This document shows positions 58,872 to 64,000 of a DNA stretch of 64,000 nucleotides, one piece after another (the stretch's first letter is position 1; every line of letters starts with the position of its first letter). Position numbers and translations under genes: made by a program. The notes below the pieces were generated by a model. It saw only the letters and a program-made list of their open reading frames with translations. It was not told where the DNA came from and searched no databases. The DNA comes from an uncultured Ruminococcus sp. (lineage in GTDB: Bacteria > Bacillota > Clostridia > Lachnospirales > Lachnospiraceae): positions 176,501-240,500 of the forward strand of contig FMEL01000004.1 in NCBI GenBank assembly GCA_900066355.1, in the 5' to 3' direction.

Positions 58872-60683
58872 CTACGCAGCAAGCACAGTATCCAGACAGC
58901 TTTCTTCCACTTCCGTACGGTTCTCAGCATCGGCAGAGGCAGAGGCAAGCACCGTGTAACGGGCCGCTTCCCGGATATCCCCGCAGACCATGTAGGACTG
59001 CACCCAGGAAATCAGCTCCCTCATGCCACAGCAGCCATCTGTAATGAGATTTTCCCGGCAGTAGACAGCCATGGATTTGACAATGCGTGTCATCAGACGT
59101 ACCGTTTTTGCATCCTTGCATCCGGTAACAGCCATGGCACGTTCTACCTGTGTATCCTCATCCGGTTCATCCAGATCAATCACAAGGTTCATTCGGGAAA
59201 TGACAGACTGGTTCATCTGTTTACAGCCTGCATAGTCATTGTTTGTGGTGATTACGATGGTCGTATCCGGATGACGGTGGATGGTTTCTCCGTTTGGAAG
59301 ATATACGCTGTTACAGCGGTCTAAAAGGGAGTTAAGTCCAACCAGTACACCGGGATTAGCAATGACCGTAGGCTCCTGTATCTCAAGAATATACCCATAG
59401 CGGATGGCTTCGACTAGAGGCGTATCCACATACTGGAAGTTCTGTCCGGAGGTGTGTTCCTTATAATAGCTGTGCATTTCATCAAAAATCGTATCGATCA
59501 GCTTCTGGTAGGTGTCCTCGGCAGAAATTTCTTCATCATAGTTTCCGGTCAGCTTCTGATAGGCACCGGAGGGATCTAACTGGATTTCCTGAAAAGACGG
59601 GTACTGCCGCTGAAGCCGGGTGCGTTTTCCGTCCACATCCGGAAGAATCTGACCTAAAAGGTCGAATACCTCTGTATTTGCGGAACAGGTAATGCAGCGG
59701 TAAGGAAGGTGAAGTGCGGAAGCAATGGCTTTGGCTCCTTCGGTCTTTCCGGTACCTGCCGGTCCCCGTAAAAGAAAATTCCGCATCGGCTGTGTGGTAT
59801 CCGTTGTCAGTTTTGCGTGTTCGCAGATCCGTTTGATTTCCGGAGGGATGATGTACCACTCTGCCAATGTCGGAACAGATACCTCCTCTTCCGGAGACAG
59901 CCTTCGGGATGCGGTCAGGATAAATTTCCCAACAAAATCATCTCTGGAAATGGCTGCCTGTGCTTTCTTAAATCCACTTCCTGGACGTAACACCTGAAAG
60001 TCTCCATGGAGCACTTCGGTTGGTGCATAGACCCCCTTCTGGATATTTAACGGTTTGATCAGCGACAATACGCCGTTTGCCGGAAGGTCAATCTTAACAC
60101 CACCGGTCGGGAGACCTGATGCATAGCGGGTTCTCCGGTAAATGTTGTCGCAGAGAACGGCTGCTGTTTCCGCAGCGGCGTCCAGATCGGGATAACCGTT
60201 GTCCCGGTGCGCTTTTAATTCCTGATACTTTTCATTACACTCTTCATCTGCCAGAAAAACCGGCATCAGTGCGAACAGCAGAGCCGCACCGGACTGTTTG
60301 GAGTCTTTAAATTCGTATTTTTCCGGTGTGCTTTCCACATCCGGCGGAGGAGTATAGCAGCCTCCGTAAAACTTTCCGTTTAGCTGGTTGTAGACAACCA
60401 CCTGAAGATCACCGGTTTTGCTCGGATATTCCGCCACAACAAAATTGTTGGATTGGGTACCGACCGCCCCAAGCTTTTCCGGCGGGGTACTGCCAACCGG
60501 GTTTTCCAGCTCCAGATAAGCAAGGACTGCCCGCAGGGTAGCTGCATGAAGCGTGGATTTTTTCCGTGGCTGAGTACAGTATTTGGATGCAATGTCATCA
60601 AAGATTGCATGGTCCGTATAATCCTCAAATGGTTCCGGGAGTTTGCGTTTGAACCCCCAGGTTGCTACGATGTTATTTGCCAT
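58872..60683 (-). CDS. MoxR-type AAA+ ATPase
   Basis: The 603-residue protein has an N-terminal extension of about 280 residues without a known domain. The AAA+ module follows, with Walker A GPAGTGKTE (307-315), Walker B IFDEMHS-like region and a sensor ITTNNDYAG. A VWA-domain gene lies downstream, the usual partnership of MoxR ATPases that load metal ions or remodel proteins. The ATG follows AAGGAGG. It is part of the ssB operon. Confidence 0.85.
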   Translation of the reverse strand: MANNIVATWGFKRKLPEPFEDYTDHAIFDDIASKYCTQPRKKSTLHAATLRAVLAYLELENPVGSTPPEKLGAVGTQSNNFVVAEYPSKTGDLQVVVYNQLNGKFYGGCYTPPPDVESTPEKYEFKDSKQSGAALLFALMPVFLADEECNEKYQELKAHRDNGYPDLDAAAETAAVLCDNIYRRTRYASGLPTGGVKIDLPANGVLSLIKPLNIQKGVYAPTEVLHGDFQVLRPGSGFKKAQAAISRDDFVGKFILTASRRLSPEEEVSVPTLAEWYIIPPEIKRICEHAKLTTDTTQPMRNFLLRGPAGTGKTEGAKAIASALHLPYRCITCSANTEVFDLLGQILPDVDGKRTRLQRQYPSFQEIQLDPSGAYQKLTGNYDEEISAEDTYQKLIDTIFDEMHSYYKEHTSGQNFQYVDTPLVEAIRYGYILEIQEPTVIANPGVLVGLNSLLDRCNSVYLPNGETIHRHPDTTIVITTNNDYAGCKQMNQSVISRMNLVIDLDEPDEDTQVERAMAVTGCKDAKTVRLMTRIVKSMAVYCRENLITDGCCGMRELISWVQSYMVCGDIREAARYTVLASASADAENRTEVEESCLDTVLAA

Positions 60684-60699
60684 GATTCGTTCCTCCTTC

Positions 60700-61476
60700 T
60701 TATGAGATCCAGGACAGTTCCAGTGCCTGCTCGGTCTCTTCTGTGGTCAATTCATCTTCAGTAAAAATCTCCGTCAATTCGCCCCAGTAATCTTTGGGCG
60801 GGAAATGTTCCAGCTTTCCCCGGACTTCCGGTTCAGTGCCGTTCAGAATATAGACATCTCCCTGCTCGTTGATAAACAGCTTTTCATAGCCCCTTGCCTG
60901 TAAGTCACCGACCAATTCCATCAGTAGCGGTTTCCCAATCAGGGAATACCATGATTTGGGATTAACGGCTGGTCTGGAATCCGGATTTCCTTCTGACGGT
61001 TCCTTTTTATGTAAGGATTCAATGGTCATCATCTGAAGCGTCAGACTGCCACGGGCATCCATGAGAATTTCCGCAAAATTATAACTTCCGGTATTCCGTG
61101 TGCGAATCCGTAATGGTTCCCCATCCAGTATCTGGGAGAGCGGTGGTTCTTTCACAAAATCCCATGTGGCATCCGGGAAGGCTTCCTTGAGCTTTCCGGT
61201 AATCTGGAATTTGATCTGTCTCCAGAGAATGGTTTCCAGATCAGGTGTTCCTTCCAGATGACGAGTTCTTTCTGGGCGTTTTCGTAGCTTATGCTCCCTG
61301 TTTTTCAGGCGTTCCGTGAAAAGCGGGAGAAGATAACTGAACAGCGTGACTCCGATACCGATCAGGGCAATGCCTGCAATCAGAAGCCGGTTGGCATCCT
61401 GTGGTACGAAAAGTGCTGCAAGAAACAGTACAAGCACGACAAACTGTAAGAATTTTTTTCGATTTGATTTTTTCAT
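60700..61476 (-). CDS. membrane protein of the MoxR/VWA operon (258 aa)
   Basis: The ATG at 61476 has AAAGGAATC upstream. Two N-terminal transmembrane helices (about 9-26 and 31-52) precede a cytoplasmic domain of about 200 residues (LETILWRQIKFQITGKLKEAFPDATWDF..). It may anchor the ATPase/VWA complex at the membrane. No family is recognised. Confidence 0.6.
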   Translation of the reverse strand: MKKSNRKKFLQFVVLVLFLAALFVPQDANRLLIAGIALIGIGVTLFSYLLPLFTERLKNREHKLRKRPERTRHLEGTPDLETILWRQIKFQITGKLKEAFPDATWDFVKEPPLSQILDGEPLRIRTRNTGSYNFAEILMDARGSLTLQMMTIESLHKKEPSEGNPDSRPAVNPKSWYSLIGKPLLMELVGDLQARGYEKLFINEQGDVYILNGTEPEVRGKLEHFPPKDYWGELTEIFTEDELTTEETEQALELSWIS

Positions 61477-61551
61477 GAGCTGATTCCTTTCTGATTCATG
61501 ATTCTTAGACAAGCCCGGAAGCTGGATGGGAAATCGCCGCTTCCGGACATG

Positions 61552-61597
61552 AAAAAGAGGAACTGCATCATCACAAAGATGATAAATGCAATTCCTC
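61552..61597 (-). terminator. hairpin terminator between ssB and the MoxR operon
   Basis: On the minus strand GAGGAATTGCATTTATCATC pairs with GATGATGCAGTTCCTC, and TTTTT follows. It should reduce transcription past ssB, so SSB may be made in excess over the genes that follow. Confidence 0.75.
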
Positions 61598-61617
61598 AAC
61601 ATAGGGTTCCTTGAGAG

Positions 61618-62319
61618 TTAATAGGGCAACTGGGATGCCATCTGTTCCGGCACATTTTGAAAGCCGTCAGTTGGCTGACTGCCCGGCATACCTCCGTAAT
61701 TTGGCATTCCGGTATAACTGCCCTGCGGCGGGTAGCTGCTCTGTGGCTGACCGGTTCCGTTTGGCGGAGCCTGATACTGTCCGCCATTTGCAGGAGGCGT
61801 GTAGGCACCGTTAGCAGGAGCCATTCCCTGCTGTGGATAGCCGCCAGGCATTGCCTGATTCTGGTAGCTGCCATTGGGATTTCCCTGCATTGGGTAGCTG
61901 CCATTGCCGGCTGCACCGGGCGTTGCCGCACCACCATTCGGCTGGCTGTTCTGGTTTGCACCCGGATGTCCGGTATTGCTGTCAGAACGGTTGGATGGTA
62001 CAAAGTGCCAGTCCTTGACATTGATCCTCGGACCGGCATTTGCCTGCCCCGCATTCTTTCCTTTCTGATAAATGAACGGATGAAGCTCCAGATCACCATA
62101 GATCATCAGCCCGGTTCCTTTCTTTACGCCTGCTTTTGCTAAGCGTTCTGCAAGGAACTTGTTAAAATAGCACTGATAGTAAATGGTTTCTTCCTTTCCA
62201 TCCTGGCCTCGCTGTGAAACTGCAATGTCCAGAGAAACATATTCCGTACCGGAATTTTTTCCTTGCTGCATCTCAGGATCTCTTGTGGCCCTCCCTAAAA
62301 TTGTTAAAATTGCTGACAT
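61618..62319 (-). CDS. ssb: ICE single-stranded DNA-binding protein
   Basis: The 233-residue protein has an OB-fold N-terminus (MSAILTILGRATRDPEMQ.., VSLDIAVSQRG.., YYQCYFNKFLAERLA). A Gln/Pro/Gly/Asn-rich linker (about 120-225) resembles SSB disordered tails. It ends MASQLPY, without the DDDIPF-type tip. The 5' leader carries a terminator, and a terminator also follows. It protects transferred strands. Confidence 0.9.
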   Translation of the reverse strand: MSAILTILGRATRDPEMQQGKNSGTEYVSLDIAVSQRGQDGKEETIYYQCYFNKFLAERLAKAGVKKGTGLMIYGDLELHPFIYQKGKNAGQANAGPRINVKDWHFVPSNRSDSNTGHPGANQNSQPNGGAATPGAAGNGSYPMQGNPNGSYQNQAMPGGYPQQGMAPANGAYTPPANGGQYQAPPNGTGQPQSSYPPQGSYTGMPNYGGMPGSQPTDGFQNVPEQMASQLPY

Positions 62320-62365
62320 AAAAATTCTCCTTTCTGCCTCTTTGGGCGTTAAAATAGATTAAAAT

Positions 62366-62413
62366 AAAAAAAGTGCCATTATAGCACCGTATAAAACGGC
62401 AGTATAATGACAC
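62366..62413 (-). terminator. intrinsic terminator inside the ssB leader
   Basis: On the minus strand an 11-bp stem GTGTCATTATA/TATAATGGCAC, with an inner CCGT/ACGG hairpin, is followed by TTTTTTT. It lies between the promoter and ssB, so transcripts must pass it. A GCAGTTTAAGTTTG element shared with the ligA leader lies directly upstream (62419-62433). Confidence 0.8.
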
Positions 62414-62500
62414 GATTTTCCAAACTTAAACTGCATATGCTTCTGGATGAATGGTCCAGACTCCCATGACGGGACAGCACAAAAACTTAAATACAAGATT

Positions 62501-62529
62501 ATATTAACACAAGATATAGCATATGTCAA
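62501..62529 (-). promoter_or_regulatory. ssB operon promoter
   Basis: TTGACA, 17 bp, TAATAT on the minus strand. The spacer, TATGCTATATCTTGTGT, is closely related to the ligA promoter spacer. The expected leader is about 175 nt. Confidence 0.8.
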
Positions 62530-62557
62530 AAGAATTAGAACTATATATAGCATATGT
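62514..62557. promoter_or_regulatory. two 13-bp operator repeats at the ssB promoter
   Basis: ATATAGCATATGT occurs at 62514 and 62545, 31 bp apart, overlapping the ssB promoter and its upstream region. The ligA promoter has an 11/13 match at 47334. They probably bind a shared ICE regulator. Confidence 0.65.
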
Positions 62558-62653
62558 AGACGAGGTGGAAGGATAATATCAAAAGAATTTTGGACATAGT
62601 TATAAAAGTGCAATATAATATTGTTTAAATCGGAAAATGGAAGGATGAGAAAA

Positions 62654-63343
62654 ATGGAGCAGAAAAACAGAATTCTGATTGTAGAAGACGATACGGATAT
62701 CAATAATCTTTTATATACGGCATTACAGAAAGCAGGGTATGAGACGGTACAGGCTTTTTCCGGGACGGAAGCGAGGATGCTGTTCCAGATGGATAAGGCG
62801 GGCTTTTCTTTGATTCTATTGGATCTGATGCTTCCGGGAATTTCAGGAGAAGAGGTGCTTGCCCAGATTCGGAAACAGGGCAATACGCCGGTTATTGTCC
62901 TGACAGCCAAAGACGGATTGGATGAAAAAATCGGGCTTCTTACCAGTGGGGCAGATGATTACATTACAAAACCGTTTGAGATACAGGAGGTGCTTGCCCG
63001 GATTCAGGTTCAGCTCCGCCATATGCAGCAGGAGCCGGAACATAAAAGCGTGTCATATAAAAACCTGGAACTGGACCGTGAGCGCTTTGAAGTCCGGATT
63101 GCCGGAGTGCTGCTTCCCAAAATTACAAAGCAGGAATTTGCAATTCTGGAGCTTTTACTGGAGCATCCGAAACAGGTCTTCAGCAAAGAAGAGATTTTTG
63201 AATATGCGTGGGATGAACACTATATGGGAGAGACAAAGACACTGGATGTACATATCAGCAATATCCGGAAAAAGATAAAAGCAGTAACGCAGGAGGAATA
63301 TATTGATACCGTATGGGGAATCGGCTACCGTCTGCATTCTTAA
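62654..63343 (+). CDS. OmpR-family response regulator
   Basis: I use the ATG at 62654 (AAGGATGAG upstream); the frame could also start at 62645. The 229-residue protein has a receiver (RILIVEDDTDINNLLYTAL, D57 in ILLDLMLPGISG, K in YITKPF) and a winged helix ending GIGYRLHS. An ABC transporter gene follows. No histidine kinase is visible, so it may lie to the right or act from elsewhere. Confidence 0.92.
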   Translation: MEQKNRILIVEDDTDINNLLYTALQKAGYETVQAFSGTEARMLFQMDKAGFSLILLDLMLPGISGEEVLAQIRKQGNTPVIVLTAKDGLDEKIGLLTSGADDYITKPFEIQEVLARIQVQLRHMQQEPEHKSVSYKNLELDRERFEVRIAGVLLPKITKQEFAILELLLEHPKQVFSKEEIFEYAWDEHYMGETKTLDVHISNIRKKIKAVTQEEYIDTVWGIGYRLHS

Positions 63344-63429
63344 TCTTTACTCTTTTTTTACTATTTATTTGCGTTTGATTAGGATTTATCCGATATGATA
63401 ACAGCAGATAAGAAAAGGAGATGAAAGCA

Positions 63430-64000
63430 TTGAGTGAATTGTTATTAAGTACAAATGGATTGACGAAGCAGTATGGTCATCATAAGGCAGTGGATAAAGT
63501 AAACCTTCACATAAAAAAGGGTGCTATCTATGGATTTATCGGACGGAACGGTGCGGGAAAGACGACTTGCCTGAAGATGATCAGTGGACTTGCAAGACCG
63601 ACAGCCGGAGAGATTGAGATGTTCGGGTGTAAAGGAAAAGAACTGGAGAGGATTCGTTCTCGTGTGGGGTGTCTGATTGAAGCACCGGGGCTGTATGGCA
63701 ACATGAATGCATATACAAACCTGAAAATAAAATGTGAATTGTTTGGTATTCGGAAAAAGGGATACATCGAAGATATCTTAGAGACGGTCGGACTGGAAGG
63801 TGTCGGAAAGAAAAAAACGAAACATTTTTCCCTTGGAATGAAGCAGCGTCTCGGAATCGGGCTGGCACTGGTCGGGGAGCCGGATCTCCTGGTCCTTGAT
63901 GAACCGATCAATGGGCTTGATCCCCAGGGAATTGCAGAGGTGCGTGATACCATACAGAGACTGCGAGATGAACGGAATATGACGATTTTGATATCCAGTC
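63430..64000 (+). CDS. ABC transporter ATP-binding protein (partial, 3' end outside window)
   Basis: The TTG at 63430 is spaced 9 nt from AGGAG, while the in-frame ATG at 63421 directly abuts it. The visible 190 residues start MSELLLSTNGLTKQYGHHKAV and have Walker A GRNGAGKTTCLKM, a signature-like FSLGMKQRLGIG and Walker B LLVLDEPINGLDPQG. This is the BcrA/lantibiotic self-protection type. It follows the OmpR-type regulator and is probably controlled by it. Confidence 0.92.
   Translation, partial: MSELLLSTNGLTKQYGHHKAVDKVNLHIKKGAIYGFIGRNGAGKTTCLKMISGLARPTAGEIEMFGCKGKELERIRSRVGCLIEAPGLYGNMNAYTNLKIKCELFGIRKKGYIEDILETVGLEGVGKKKTKHFSLGMKQRLGIGLALVGEPDLLVLDEPINGLDPQGIAEVRDTIQRLRDERNMTILISS

Overview
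The window reads as chromosomal DNA of an anaerobic gut Firmicute, most likely a Lachnospiraceae member (Clostridia). The reasons are moderate G+C, frequent TTG and GTG starts behind strong AGGAGG sites, a Gram-positive type pel operon, class B sortase, SpoVT/AbrB, PadR and BceRS-like families, and a large integrative conjugative element (ICE) beside guaA. The species is inferred, not proven.

Region 1 (1-6134) is the right part of an integrated filamentous phage (inovirus). On the minus strand it has a Zot/pI-like assembly ATPase (cut by the window edge), small membrane proteins, a pIII-like adsorption protein, a pVIII-like major coat protein with its own terminator, and a candidate ssDNA-binding protein. 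An 820-bp intergenic region follows, with a tRNA-like gene, 193-bp tandem repeats and large hairpins (probable origin/packaging region). Two early genes face a divergent XRE repressor flanked by TCCCAA/TTGGGA operators. The phage ends in the 3' part of a tRNA-Lys(CTT) gene, the likely attachment site.

Region 2 (6234-18490) is a nine-gene exopolysaccharide operon of Gram-positive Pel type. It encodes an SDR-PelD fusion with an intact c-di-GMP RxxD site, PelE, a PelA-like deacetylase, PelF glycosyltransferase and PelG transporter, then a CotH-kinase lipoprotein, a VTC-domain protein, DUF4956 and a DUF4832 glycosidase-like protein. Most genes overlap, so they are probably co-transcribed.

Region 3 is guaA (18850-20427). 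Its 3' end is occupied by the left end of an ICE that continues past position 64000. The ICE begins with a tyrosine integrase and an excisionase-like gene. It then has an XRE regulator, a replication/recombination operon (YqaJ exonuclease, RecD2-like helicase, possible annealing protein, CHC2/Toprim-type primase, sortase B), a ParM/ParR partition pair with iterons, and Tn916-like Orf7/Orf8 regulators. Cargo blocks interrupt it: ECF sigma/anti-sigma plus a secreted protein, MATE pump plus PadR, and a two-component system plus ABC transporter. There is also HicAB, a minus-strand operon of NAD-dependent DNA ligase, NADAR protein, LPD11 protein and AAA ATPase, and a long minus-strand operon running from ssB through a MoxR-type AAA+ ATPase and a VWA protein with an HExxH motif to a set of unknown genes. 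Conjugation machinery is not in the window and presumably lies to the right.

The most unusual feature is regulatory. Three separate ICE operons (at 23394, ligA and ssB) start from near-identical promoters and have 200-320 nt leaders carrying one or two intrinsic terminators before the first gene. This suggests a shared antitermination or leader-RNA switch. Other highlights are recurring receiver-less winged-helix regulators with a shared terminator hairpin, cargo blocks flanked by direct repeats, the MoxR/VWA-metallopeptidase pair, and the phage tRNA-like gene.
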